Assembly: GCF_005239225.2 (NCBI RefSeq)
Contig: NC_133288.1
Span: forward strand, 13,708,169 to 13,772,168
Direction: 5' to 3'
Length of the DNA: 64,000 nucleotides
Origin: Populus alba
Lineage: Eukaryota > Streptophyta > Magnoliopsida > Malpighiales > Salicaceae
Part shown: positions 9,655 to 20,238 of the stretch, in pieces
Numbering within the stretch: position 1 is the first letter of the stretch
Layout: each line of letters starts with the position of its first letter
Made by a program: the position numbers and the translations under genes
Notes under the pieces: generated by a model
Seen by the model: the letters and a program-made list of their open reading frames with translations, nothing else
What the model was told of the DNA's origin: nothing
Databases searched by the model: none

Positions 9655-11244
9655 TTACCTTGACTTGCCCCCCCTCGAGGAGCCAGATTTCTTACTCTTC
9701 TTTGAAAAGCCTGGAGAACCCGTTTTCTTTTTTTCTAGAGAGTCTCTAGCCTTGCTAGCTAACTGATTAATAAAAGTTTCCCCGTCAGAAGAAATCGGAC
9801 TTTGCGGACTTGTTGGGATCAGTGACGTCGACTCCTTATCATCATCTTCCTTACCTGTACCACCTCCCATAACTCCAATATCAACATTCACCTCATGACT
9901 AACAGGGTTCATGGTTGCATTACAGATGGTTGAACTTTGATCTAAAGAAGTACATGCATCCCCTTCCTCCGGCACCATGTCTGCTCGTAAGCTCTTCAAA
10001 ATAAGAGGAGAGGTAGGATTTTCATCTTCATAACAACCAGCATTGGGCACATCTAATGTTGCAGATTCATTCGTATTACAATCAGCACTCTGTAAAGCAG
10101 ATGCTAAACAACCATTCTCATTACAATTAAGCTCTTTAGATGCCAAACAATCATTCTCACCAATCGTAACACCCTTATTTCGTTTACCAACTACCTGCCA
10201 TTGAAGCTGATTCTGCTTATTATCTGCATGTTTAGAGTTCACAGCTCCTATTTTCCTTTTGCCCTCTGCCCCCATTGTACGATCATCAACTTTACTGGTA
10301 GCACATATCGCTGTGGTATGTCCAAAGACATTGCAATTATTGCACCTTGAAGGAATCCATTCATAATCCGCTGAAATTGTTATGAATAACCCATTTGGAC
10401 AACGAAGGTCGTATTCCTTCACCAGCGTTTTCGAAGCTTCTATCTCAACGCAAACTCTTGCGTAGCTAAGCCTTTTACGCAACAATGTAGTAAGGTCAGC
10501 ATGAAGGGGAACCCCAATAGCACTCGCTACACAACTCAGCCCCTTAACAGTCCAATACTCGAGAGGAACATTGTAGAGCTTAACCCATACCGGAACTCTA
10601 TCCAGATCATCTTTCAAAAATTGCATGTTCGGATGCCAACGTTTAAGCACCAAAGGTCTGTTGGCCATGTGCCATGGGGCTCTCTCCAGAACATTAGTGG
10701 CGCGATCGACAGAATCAAAAGTGAAGAGAAAGAATCCATTATCAGAAGATAAAACTTCGGATAGACCGTGGGAGCCCCATATTCTTTTAGCAATAGAATT
10801 AACAACAGGATAGGGTAATTTCTGACCCACGAAATGACCAACTAGAGTGGATTTCCAAAGTTCACAGCCATCCTCAAACACATCAAGTGGAGGAGCTACT
10901 GTCACACGACCATCAGTTATTGCGGGGGGAGCAAAATGCAAGTTACGGACTGGATTCATATCAAGGGACATCCTACCCTTATTTTCATCAACATCAGAGC
11001 CCTTCAAAGCATTTAAAAAATTCAATTTGGGGTTAAGGTGTAGCTGTTCTTGTTGCTTAGACCCAACCTTCAACTCATCACCTTTAGAACCCAACACAGG
11101 ATTCACGTCATGACTATTTAGCATGTCTTGGAGCTCTAATTGTAAAGTATGTCCAGATTTAACTCCATTGTGTTGTTCAATGTCAGAGCTAACCATTGGA
11201 ACAAATTTGACAGCAGAACACAAAGACAATTTGGCAGCATACAA
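9655..11244 (-). CDS. LINE ORF1 protein (DUF4283-like plus CCHC knuckle)
   Basis: An intact 529-codon frame upstream of ORF2. The central part (about residues 120-260: LVGHFVGQKLPYPVV, then VPVWVKLYNVPLEYW) matches the DUF4283-type domain of plant L1 ORF1. A CCHC zinc knuckle (CNNCNVFGHTTAIC) follows at about residues 298-311. The C-terminal half is low-complexity and ends in a basic K/S/G-rich tail. Such proteins bind LINE RNA in the ribonucleoprotein particle. The open frame contrasts with the broken ORF2. Confidence 0.85.
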   Translation of the reverse strand: MYAAKLSLCSAVKFVPMVSSDIEQHNGVKSGHTLQLELQDMLNSHDVNPVLGSKGDELKVGSKQQEQLHLNPKLNFLNALKGSDVDENKGRMSLDMNPVRNLHFAPPAITDGRVTVAPPLDVFEDGCELWKSTLVGHFVGQKLPYPVVNSIAKRIWGSHGLSEVLSSDNGFFLFTFDSVDRATNVLERAPWHMANRPLVLKRWHPNMQFLKDDLDRVPVWVKLYNVPLEYWTVKGLSCVASAIGVPLHADLTTLLRKRLSYARVCVEIEASKTLVKEYDLRCPNGLFITISADYEWIPSRCNNCNVFGHTTAICATSKVDDRTMGAEGKRKIGAVNSKHADNKQNQLQWQVVGKRNKGVTIGENDCLASKELNCNENGCLASALQSADCNTNESATLDVPNAGCYEDENPTSPLILKSLRADMVPEEGDACTSLDQSSTICNATMNPVSHEVNVDIGVMGGGTGKEDDDKESTSLIPTSPQSPISSDGETFINQLASKARDSLEKKKTGSPGFSKKSKKSGSSRGGKSR

Positions 11245-11996
11245 ATACTAGAAAAAACTCAGTCCAAGAAGCACTAATAAGCAACCAGCACTATGATTGG
11301 AACACCGATCAGTTCAAACATCCCAACGGTTCAAAGGAAGATACACATGTTATGTATAACATATTCAAAAATCAGCACAGTTTAACGGTTGGATCGCCGC
11401 AGATCTTAATTATACCGAAACTGACCTGAGAATGACGACCTTCTGTTGAACATGTAGACAACGTTGCTGGAGGCTTAAATCTCCACCGTTCAGAATGTGT
11501 ATCATAACCCGATGCATCACATATCCAAAAATAAGCTTGATCCAACGGTGGAAGAAGGAGAAATATGCCGGCGGCTCTGACTATTACGAGAAGGATTTCT
11601 CCAGAAATATTCAAATGGCTGGCTTCCGCAGGAGGAATCCAATATGGACGATCCCTCTGGTCAGAATGTAGGCAATATAGATGTTCACAACATACCAAAA
11701 AATAGTCTGGATCCAACGGTATAACAAGGCAAAACGGGCCGGCGACTCTGACAGCACTAGGGGGTTTTCCAGAAAATTTCAATTGTCCAGATTTCTTAAA
11801 CGGCGGAAGCTTTAGAAGATCCCTCCGGTCAGAATGTAGACAATAGTTCAGTTCACAACATAACCAAATCTTGGCTTGATCCAACGGTGGTCGCCGGAGA
11901 TATGGCTGTTGGAGCACCGCCCCTTTGAATCTTTCCTCTCTAACCTCTCTCTAACCTCTCTCTAACCGATATCCAAATGACCCTTCTCTAACCGAT
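11245..11996 (-). repeat. LINE 5' UTR with about three tandem ~170-bp units
   Basis: GATCCAACGGT recurs at 11539, 11710 and 11878 (spacing 171 and 168), and GGTCAGAATG-type blocks recur at 11488, 11659 and 11827 (171 and 168). A partial older unit lies near 11380. The outermost 60 bp carry short CTAACCTCTCT repeats. A 181-codon open frame (11372-11917) spans the repeats; I treat it as UTR, not a gene. Tandem 5' UTR units act as promoters in some animal L1s; a similar role here is inference. Confidence 0.75.
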
Positions 11997-12702
11997 AAGT
12001 AAATCAGGTTTGATAGGAGTGTGACACAAAAATAACTTGTACCTAGGCACCGACACTATTAGAAACGTAAACTCCCATCCAACAAATATTGATTCGCGAA
12101 GGAGAAGTATAAGGATGACGCCACGTAGCCAGTTGTTCTTCGATAAGTTGTTTTCAGTTCTTTAGAGAACCGTGGAAGGGAGATTATCCCACCAACACAC
12201 AAGTGCAACAAAGAAGTTTATTGATTTGAATATTGCGTAACCTTACATGTTTGGATAAGCCTTTATTTATACTGACTCTAGACTTAAAGAAACCCTAATG
12301 GACCTCCCTTAGGTGGACTTATATGAAGCCCACTTACAAGTGACCCAAATAAGTAATAATAACCCAAAAACTAAGAGGAAAATAATAAAAAATCGAAAAT
12401 TACCATCCTAAATATGCTAGAATCAAATTTGTGTTGTTGCCCCCTTTCCTTTGATGTCCTTGATTAGCTTGGATTTCCTTGTTTAACTTGGACAAATAAG
12501 AAAACAAATTTCCTTTTTTGTTGCTGATTTAATTATTTTCCTTCCTATGTTAGAAAAAGCATTAAATAGTCCTCCCCTCTTTAGGAATAAGATATGGCCA
12601 ACTTCCTTACTTAATTAGGAGAATAAATTGCTAGCTTTTTATCCTTGTAGCATTAGGAAAAAAAACAAGCCTAACAAGGTTGGTATTGGGCCAGACATAT
12701 CA

Positions 12703-12940
12703 ACCCCTTGTTCCACACGAATTGGGCTCTTCTTGGACCTGAATTAGATGAATTAAAGGTTGTCTTTCATGCTCCTTAAATGTCCCAAGCCCTTCTAGGT
12801 TCATCTTGCTCCATAAGTTTTGAACAAGCTCATTCAATGCTTTTTTAAGCTTCTTTGCCCTAGCTATCGTGATTGGCCCAATTGGCACCTCCAATGGATC
12901 GTTGACATGATTACGCTTGGTGTTGGGTTGATCTGCATCA
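12703..12940 (-). pseudogene. Polyprotein C-terminal tail inside LTR B
   Basis: The LTR opens with a frame that continues a gypsy polyprotein (GPITIARAKKLKKALNEL, then IQVQEEPNSCGTRG). It corresponds to the RARAK tail of the LTR1 family. In an intact element it would join an upstream integrase. Here only the LTR remains. Confidence 0.7.
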
Positions 12941-12945
12941 GTCAG

Positions 12946-13900
12946 GAGACAAAATTGTCCAGATTTGTCAACCTTTCCATTTACATATAACATCCATAAA
13001 CAACCTATTATAATCGATTACATAAGGAAAAGCCACAATTCCCCCCCCCCTTTTTTTATTATATGGTCGGCCATCCTTAACTTAATTACCCATACCTTTT
13101 CTTTGACAAATCATCATAATTTCATACTCCTAATTATATACCGTACATGAATTTACTTAATTTTAACAACTAGTATTTTCCCCCCAATTCAAGTCTAAGA
13201 ACCCTAATCTATAATTCAACATCAAGGCATCAATTCATAATCAAATTTGAAATAACTTATCAGACCATGTGTAGAACACCTTACCTGATAAGAATCAAGG
13301 TTTTGATCTTCAACCAATCAAAGATTTTCGACTCCCTCCTTTTTTTTTTTCTCTAATGACAGCCAACCCTCCATATTCTCTTCTTGTTCAAATTTTATTA
13401 TTAATCGCTTGCCCACAAGTATTTATTCTACCTATAAACCCTAAATCTTGGATGGTTCTTGAAATTTTAGTGTTTCTCTCTTGATTGGCAAGAATGGATA
13501 CAAACACCCTCTTTTCTTTCCTTATGGTTGCTGCACATTTTTTATGAGGAGAGGAGTATTTAGACTCTATAATTTCTCTTATTTGCACTAGGCCCCATTT
13601 GCTTTAAGTGTATTATTTTTGTCCCCCACATCCTTTTCTTCTTATAATTAAGCTATACCTCTTTTCATTTCTTATAATTCCACCCCATAACTTTTAGTGT
13701 AGTTTATTTTCTTCAATTTAATCCAACCCTCAACATTTCTGGGTTAATTTATAATGTCTCGAATTATTTCACCAGAAAATTTATATCCAAAAATTTCTGA
13801 ATTCCTGTTTTTATTTAACCCAATGCTTGAATTTCTTCACTTTTATTTTCCATTTAATTAGTTTGCAATTTACGCAACCTTTATTTTCCCGAGGTTTACA
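12946..13900. repeat. LTR C copy 2, right part
   Basis: This resumes LTR C after the solo LTR B and matches 51386-51923. It ends in CGAGGTTTACA, equivalent to the CGGGATTTACA end of copy 1. It contains A/T-rich and poly-C stretches and no coding frame worth naming. Confidence 0.7.
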
Positions 13901-14155
13901 CTATCAGTTTCTAAGTGTGCCTTTGAACCCTCGCTTTTCAAATAATGTGTTGGTCAGTCCTTATCTCCTTTGAATAATGCTTTTGACACCATCAACTAGT
14001 GCGCTTTGTACCCCCATCTACTTTGAATAGTGCTTTTAACACTATCAGATTTCGAGTGTATCTTTGAGAATTATGACTGTTGCCATAAACCTGGACTGTT
14101 GCGCTTTTTACGCCAAAATCCGAATCTGACCTTACTTGGGTCGTATCACATGGCT
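13901..14155. repeat. Short unexplained spacer, then an LTR A end
   Basis: 13901-14065 has no match I can place; it holds imperfect repeats of 'ctttgaatagtgcttttaac' type. 14066-14155 is the first ~90 bp of an LTR A in minus orientation, ending GTATCA. It abuts gag sequence directly, so this is a rearrangement joint. Confidence 0.5.
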
Positions 14156-15109
14156 AAACCGTATCACCTTCTCCTTACCCTTCAAAGAATCAGAACTGGT
14201 ATTCCCCTTGCTAAACTCCACCTTCTCATCTCGTTTAGGTGTGCTCCATGTTTGTGTAGGCATAGAAACAGCCCTTGTCGCGCTTGACGTAGTTACACCA
14301 GTTCGGACACCTCCTCAACTTTGCTGCCTCTCTACTCGTGTTGCAAGCTTTATAACATCCTCAAGGAAGATGTACGGCAATGACTCAACAACATTAGCTA
14401 TATCCTTCCTCAACCCTCTAAGAAATCTAGCTATTTTTTGCTCTTGAGGTTCCATCAATTCACATCGAATCAGCAGCAGCTCAAACTCTTTCACATACTC
14501 TTCCACGCTCAAAGATCCTTGTCGCAAAGTCTAAAGTTTGATGTATAGCTCCTGTTTATAGTAATTAGGAACAAATCTCTTCTTCATCACTCTTTTCATA
14601 GTTGCCCATGTTGTAATCTCCTCCTCTCCATCCCTTCTCCTCTGAATCTTTACGTTTTCCCACCATAAAAGAGCATAATCTATAAACTCAAGTGCTGCCA
14701 CCTTGCACTTCCTTTCTTCAGAATATTCATACCATTCAAACACCTTTTCAACCTTCTGAATCCACTCCAAGTATTCCTTAGATGAACTACTTCCTCTAAA
14801 TGGTGGAATCTTAAGTTTGAGACCATTAGGAGGATTATAATTCTGCCTTCTTGGTTTGACCCTATCATCAGCCTCATCATCCCCATTTGGATCTTCGTCA
14901 GCTTCTATAATACCATTTCGTGGCACCCTAAGTGCTTGCCTCGGTTGGGGTTGCAAATTATTTCTTTGCATCCTTTACATAAGGGTATTCAACTGTTCAC
15001 GAATTCTAGTCATCTCATCCCGAATCTCAACATGAGATCGTTGTAAGCCCATAACCTGTGCATGTTCCAAACTTAACCCTCTTAGCAAATCTTCTTTATC
15101 TCCAGCCAT
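14156..15109 (-). pseudogene. Gypsy Gag fragment (LTR1 family)
   Basis: The start at 15109 gives MAGDKEDLLRG, as in the element at 164-4905, and the Gag body follows in frame through ALLWWENVKIQRR and YYKQELYIKL. Stop codons replace glutamines at about 14973 and 14529, both explained by a C-to-T change. Sequence ends at 14156, before the zinc knuckle, at a joint with LTR A. It serves as the frame reference for the younger copy. Confidence 0.8.
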
Positions 15110-15195
15110 AGTTAAGTCTATCAACCTCAATTCCAGCAAACCTTTCTTCTTCTTGTTGATGTTGTTTTTGGCTCCTGTCTTAGATCGCAACTGAT

Positions 15196-15207
15196 GCTCT
15201 GATACCA
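15196..15207 (-). promoter_or_regulatory. Primer binding site, initiator Met tRNA
   Basis: Minus-strand TGGTATCAGAGC, two bases inside the LTR at 15210, as in the other LTR1 element. Confidence 0.9.
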
Positions 15208-15209
15208 GA

Positions 15210-16159
15210 TGGTGTGCCGTGAATGATTTGAAAATCGGCAATAATGATTCTAACAAAAATGGATGAAGGATGGGTCTGGTTGTGTTGTCTTTCTTTTGGT
15301 ATTTAGGCTGGATTGTAGTGATTTAAGGTAAATAAGATGGAGGATAGACTAGAATGATACTTTGATAAGTCGTTCTGGATGCCACAAAGATCAATCTAAG
15401 ATTTCGACACCACACTCTTTGTGATTGAAGAGTGATAAGTCAGGTAGGGTTCTTCACAAAACGAATTTGGAAGAACAACTCTTAATTCTCTTAATTAAGT
15501 TTCAAATCTTGGCCAAAAAAGTGTTTATTACATATTCTGATACATATTTATCATTGGAACATCCCTCCAAAGTTAGGTGAATTCAACATGACAAAAGTCA
15601 AGCCTAAAAACTAGACTTTTAATAAAGTAATTAGACAAACTTAACTAACATACGTTTTTTTTTTTTACATTTTTGAAACATAAGCAGACCAAATTTAAAA
15701 CAACCATAACTTTTGACACAAAAGTCCAATGCAATCATGGTTGAACAATCTAGAAAGATCACGTTCTGAACTTAAATTTTACCTACATAAGTCTTGTTAT
15801 CACATGCAATGGATGACTTCAAATTCGGGTTCAAATCCATCTACTGTTCTGATCGTAAACAACATCAATTCCTTCACTTATTTGCATTATCAATCCAAAT
15901 ACAAGTAGCCCAGCATCAAAAGAACCATTAAGAACTTTTCCCATCTCCAAGTTCCAATTGTAGGCAAATAAGCACCCTTGAACCAATTTCAAACTGATTG
16001 CTAATTTTTAACTCTGACGCAGCTTCAATCATTGCAATTTGATTCGTCAAGGCCCGTTGTAGTTGTTCTGCTCTCGCTCTTGTCATTGGACCATCTGAAT
16101 CATCTTGCATATTAGATTCAGCTTTACGAGATGGATTATAATTCCCATGATGCACATCA
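15210..16159 (-). repeat. LTR1, 5' LTR of the gag fragment
   Basis: A 950-bp LTR1 copy that ends GCACATCA and begins TGGTGTGCC, a one-base change from TGATGTGCC. It is clearly older than the pair at 164/3963, with many scattered substitutions. LTR A sequence starts directly after it at AAGCCGAAATAGG. Confidence 0.88.
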
Positions 16160-17988
16160 AAGCCGAAATAGGTCTGATAAGAGTGGGACACAACGAAAAC
16201 TTGTCCTAAGGCACCAACACTATTGGAATGAGTAGAATGACGCCATGAAGCCAGTTAATCTTCGATAAGTCAGATTCAATTCGTTCAAGAACTGAAGAAT
16301 GCAAGAATCACTCTCACACATTAAAACTGAAAAATTCAAAATAATAATCATCAAAGCTGCTGAAATTTTGGCTTACATGAGTTTAAATAGTTCCCGAAGA
16401 ATTAACCCTAATGAACCTCTTATGTAGACTTATATTGATGCGAACCTCGTGATCACGTGGTCACGCAACCCACAATCAAGATTGAGATCTGATCCCGGAA
16501 AGCCGAAATAGGTCTGATATGAGTGCGACACAATGGAAACCTGCCCCAAGGCACCAACACTATTGGAATGAGTAGAATGACGCCACGAAGCCAGTTAATC
16601 TTCGATAAGTCAGATTCAGTTCGTTCAAGAACTGAAGAATGCAAGAATCACTCTCACACGTTAAAACTGAAAAATTCAGAATAATAATCATCAAAACCTG
16701 CCGAAATTGTGGCTTACATGAGTTTAAATAGTTCTTGAAAAATTAACCCTAATGGACCTCTTATGTGGACTTATATGAGGTCCACTCAAAACTGGCCCAT
16801 AACCCTAAACTAAAAGGCCCATAACCTGATCAAAACAAGCCTTGGATCCTAGCTGAAAACAAACTATTAATTAAGCTCAAACATGAAAGAAAATAATAAA
16901 AATAAGTAACTTGTCATTAAATACCACCAGCCCTTCTTTCCTTGTGTAGCTAGGATGAATAAGGAATCCTTGTAAGAAAAGGATTCTGAAACATTAATGA
17001 ATCCTTGCCACACTAGGAGATTATATTGCAACTCATTAAATATCCTTGTGGAACTAGGAAATTCCCAAAACCAGCTCCCACATCCTTGGAGGAAAAGAAT
17101 CCTAATCAAATAGGAGGTCCACAAGTCAAATGGAAGTAAATAACAAAATCCGTACAGCCTCTGTTGACCAGTATTGGGGTGCCTTCCCGGACTCCGATTG
17201 ACCTGCAATGTTAACCCAAGGTAGTAAGATATGTCTGGAGAGTCCACATAAAATATTAGCCCGATCCAACGGTCAGATTGAGAATTATGACTGTTGCCGT
17301 AAACCTGGACTGTTGCGCTTTTTACGCCAAAATCCGAATCTGACCTTACTTGGGCCGTATCACAGGGCTGAACCGCATCATATATGAGGTCCACTCAAAA
17401 CTATCCTAAAAATCTAAACTGAAAAGCCCATACCTGATCCAAACAAGCCTTGGACCCTAACTCAAAACAAAGTTTTAATTAAGCCCAAACATTAAAGAAA
17501 ATAATAAAAACAACTAATCTATCATTAAATACCACCAGCCCTTCTTTCCTTGTGTAGTTAGGATGAATAGGGAATCCTTATAAGAAAATAATTCTGAAAC
17601 ATTAATGAATCACTGCCACACTTGTAGATTATGTTGCAGCTCTTTAAAGATCCTTGTGGAACTAGGAAATTCCCAAAACCAGCTGCCACATCCTTGTAGG
17701 AAAAGAATCCTAACCAAATAGGAAGTCCACAAGTCAAATGGAAGTAAATAACAAAATTTGTACAGCCTCCGTTGACCAGTATTGTGGTTCCTTCCCGAAC
17801 TCCGATTGACGTGAATTTTTAACCCAAGGTAGTAAAACATGTCTGAAGAGTCCACATAAAATATTAGCCTGATCCAACGATCGGATTGAGACTTATGACT
17901 GTTGCCGTAAACCTGGACTGTTGCGCTTTTCACGCCAAAATCTGAATCTGACCTTACTTGGGTTGTATCATAGGGCTGAACCGTATCA
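16160..17988 (-). repeat. LTR A, outer copy (3' LTR of element A copy 3), split by another LTR A
   Basis: LTR A sequence at 16160-16435 resumes at 17381 and ends GTATCA at 17988. It is interrupted at TATAT by a second, complete LTR A. Its promoter-distal end is missing, removed where the LTR1 element joins at 16160. It adjoins the captured-ORF interior at 17989, so it is the 3' LTR of that element. Confidence 0.85.
16436..17380 (-). repeat. Solo LTR A nested inside LTR A
   Basis: A complete 945-bp LTR with TGATGCGAACC at one end and GCATCA at the other. Perfect 5-bp duplications TATAT lie at 16431-16435 and 17381-17385. Host and guest are the same family in the same orientation. An open frame of about 175 codons (16867-17394) runs through it, as in several other LTR A copies. 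Confidence 0.93.
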
Positions 17989-18420
17989 TTCCCTCCTTTT
18001 TCAAGAAGATTCACCCTTGAATCTTGAATAGGATTAATAGCGACTTCAGTAGCCTCTTGTTTAAGCCTTCAGAATCCCCTTATTGCTAACACCTTTCTCC
18101 AACAACATTGTATAGAAGTGGTAACTAACAAGAATTTCAAATAAGCACGCCGTACTAACCACTTGCGTACATACTTTTGAATGATAACCACATCGACTCT
18201 CCTTCGTCTTTCATCCTTTTGGCGTTGTACCTCTTTTTCCCATGAAGCTTGAAGATCATAGAATAATCTTTTACACTTATCAACTTCTCGTTCTAAAATC
18301 CCCAAACCATGGCTTAGTTTTTCACATCGTTGATCTAGAATACTCCTCTGTTCCCTCTCCCTTGGTGAATACATGACACAGATCGGGGGGGCAAGAAGAC
18401 GACGAAAAGAATAGAGTTGA
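17989..18420 (-). mobile_element. Interior of element A copy 3 next to its PPT
   Basis: On the minus strand this runs from a short leader, through the captured ORF, to the purine-rich end before LTR A at 17988. It matches 21170-21605 of the complete element A. Homology stops near 18420. Confidence 0.8.
18069..18374 (-). CDS. Captured ORF: coiled coil plus two IQ-like motifs (best open copy)
   Basis: 101 codons starting at the ATG shared with the copy at 21220. Residues 1-60 are a highly charged predicted coiled coil with an R-rich end (KDERRRR). IQ-like motif 1 is IQKYVRKWLVRR; motif 2 is IQCCWRKVLAIRGF. Both fit IQxxx[R/K]xxxx[R/K]. The 21502 copy continues with FRRLKQEATE, and the whole tail resembles IQ repeats of plant myosin XI. 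The present stop after RGF is C-to-T (CGA to TGA). The ORF sits where gag-pol should be. IQ motifs bind calmodulin, but whether this is made or functional is unknown. The source of the coiled-coil part is not recognised. Confidence 0.6.
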   Translation of the reverse strand: MYSPREREQRSILDQRCEKLSHGLGILEREVDKCKRLFYDLQASWEKEVQRQKDERRRRVDVVIIQKYVRKWLVRRAYLKFLLVTTSIQCCWRKVLAIRGF

Positions 18421-19255
18421 TAACAGGAAGAACACTAATTTAGAATAACAACCAACTATTTCACAACCTAACAACACACAAAATGTTATATAACAAAATT
18501 TCATGTTCCATTGAAAATTAAAATCAATCAAATTCTAGAACCAAAAAAAAAAAAAATTGGACTATAAACACTAATTCTGCACATCAAACAAATTGGTGCC
18601 AACATGAAAGAGAGAAAGAAATGAAAATGGGTTCCTTGATATGCAAGAGAACTAGAAAGGAAATGAACAAAAATAGAAAAACAAATTAATGCTTTATTGA
18701 TTAGTATTATCGATTAAGTTATGAAAAAAGATTGATTCAATCTAATCATAGCTCTATATCAAGAAATAGATACCCCCATAAATATAATATTATAATCATA
18801 GTTGTTATTGATTGGATGTGTATATATGTTAATGGATATATAGAAAGAAAGAGGGGGGAAGAGGAGAGAAGGGTTTTAAAGAGAGAAAAAGAGGATAAGG
18901 TTTTAGCAAAAGGAACATATTAGAGATTTATTGAGCAAATGATTGTTCCTTCACTAATCTTTACATTATGGGCTCAACTGTGTAGTCCCTCTTGCAGTAG
19001 TTTTTCGATGTTTGTTGTCTAAACTATTCGTTGTTTTCTCTATGCTGTCATGCACTTCCTTCTTTTTATTTTTTCATATAGCAATTGTTGTTTTACTAAC
19101 ATTTAACTATGGTTTTGATAAAAAAAAATGGAAGAAAATAAAAAATTACAATCAAAAGCCTGCTTTTCTTTTGCTTTTAGACCACAAAACTCTGCAACTT
19201 TGATATGATACAGGCAATGAAAAACAATCAGATTCAGATTTTAACAGAAAATGCA
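18421..19255. other. Unplaced sequence upstream of the captured ORF
   Basis: 835 bp without a match elsewhere in the window. Read on the minus strand it has pyrimidine-rich stretches (CTCTCTTTCTC type), a TATATAT-like site near 18825 and T-rich tracts leading into the ORF. It ends at an LTR B terminus at 19256. It could be flank or promoter of the captured host gene, or an unrelated insertion; I cannot decide. Confidence 0.3.
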
Positions 19256-19280
19256 TGATGTGAACCTCGTGATCATGTGG
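19256..19280 (-). repeat. LTR B terminal fragment
   Basis: TGATGTGAACCTCG and the following G-box region are the minus-strand end of LTR B. It continues at about 22550-22651 after the inserted element A, then is cut by LTR E at 22652. Confidence 0.75.
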
Positions 19281-20224
19281 TGATACGGTTCAGCCCTGTG
19301 ATACGACCCAAGTAAGGTCAGATTCGGATTTTGGCGTAAAAAGCGCAACAATCCAGGTTTACGGCAACAATCATAATTCTCAATCCGACCGTTGGATCGG
19401 GCTAATATTTTATGTGAACTCTCCAGACATATCTTACTACCTTGGGTTAACATTGCAGGTCAATCGGAGTCCGGGAAGGCACCCCAATACTGGTCAACAG
19501 AGGCTGTACGGATTTTGTTATTTACTTCCATTTGACTTATGGACTTCCTATTTGATTAGGATTCTTTTCCTCCAAGGATGTGGGAGCTGGTTTTGGGAAT
19601 TTCATAGTTCCACAAGGATCTTTAATGAGTTGCAATATAATCTCCTAGTGTGGCAAGGATTCATTAATGTTTCAGAATCCTTTTCTTATAAGGATTCCTT
19701 ATTCATCCTAGCTACACAAGGAAAGAAGGGCTGGTGGTATTTAATGACAAGTCACTTATTTTTATTATTTTCTTTAATGTTTGGGCTTAATTAAAACTTT
19801 GTTTTGAGCTAGGGTCCAAGGCTTGTTTGGATCAGGTTATGGGCTTTTCAGTTTAGGGTTTTGGGCCAGTTTTGAGGGGACCTCATATAAGTCCACATAA
19901 GGGGTCCATTAGAGTTAACTTTTCAAGAACTATTTAAACTCATGTAAGCCACAATTTCGGCAGCTTTATTGATTATTATTCTGATTTTTTCAGTTTTAAC
20001 GTGTGAGAGTGATTCTTGCATTCTTCAGTTCTTGAACGAACTGAATCTGACTTATCGAAGATTAACTGGCTTCGTGGCGTCATTCTACTCATTCCAATAG
20101 TGTTGGTGCCTTGGGGTAGGTTTCCATTGTGTCGCACTCATATCAGACCTATTTCGGCTTTCCGGGATCAGATCTCAATCTTGATTGTGGGTTGCGTGAC
20201 CACGTGATCACAAGATTCGCATCA
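19281..20224 (+). repeat. LTR A, 5' LTR of the complete element
   Basis: It starts TGATACGGTTCAG and ends GCATCA. A TATTTAAA box lies at 19931-19938, in a position conserved in all LTR A copies. The end carries a near-palindrome centred on the G-box CACGTG. Confidence 0.9.
19931..19938 (+). promoter_or_regulatory. TATA-like box of LTR A
   Basis: TATTTAAA in the LTR, repeated in the partner LTR at 22256-22263 and in the minus copies. About 290 bp remain to the LTR end, a normal place for the U3/R boundary. No start site can be read from sequence alone. Confidence 0.5.
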
Positions 20225-20226
20225 GT

Positions 20227-20238
20227 TGGTATCAGAGC
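20227..20238 (+). promoter_or_regulatory. Primer binding site of element A
   Basis: TGGTATCAGAGC starts two bases after the 5' LTR. It is the same initiator tRNA-Met site as in the gypsy elements around it. Confidence 0.92.

Larger units (their letters stand above)
5784..11996 (-). mobile_element. Near full-length L1-type LINE
   Basis: A 6.2-kb non-LTR element with a poly(A) tail seen as a T run at 5784. Perfect target duplications of at least 12 bp, AAGTAAATCAGG, lie at 5772-5783 and 11997-12008. It has a 5' UTR with tandem repeats, an intact ORF1 and an ORF2 broken by frameshifts. The intact long duplication and complete 5' end indicate a fairly recent insertion. The target is LTR B. Confidence 0.93.
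5706..12940 (-). repeat. Solo LTR B inserted in LTR C, itself split by a LINE
   Basis: LTR sequence occupies 5706-5783 and 11997-12940. It starts TGATGTGAACCTC and, read on the minus strand, begins TGATGC at 12940. Other copies are at 35318-37291 and 48289-52550. No interior adjoins it, and flanking LTR C resumes on both sides, so it is a solo LTR formed by LTR-LTR recombination. Confidence 0.82.

Noticed and set aside
11372..11917. 181-codon minus-strand frame upstream of LINE ORF1
   Set aside because: It spans tandem 5' UTR repeats with a period near a multiple of three, which keeps frames open by chance; no domain recognised.
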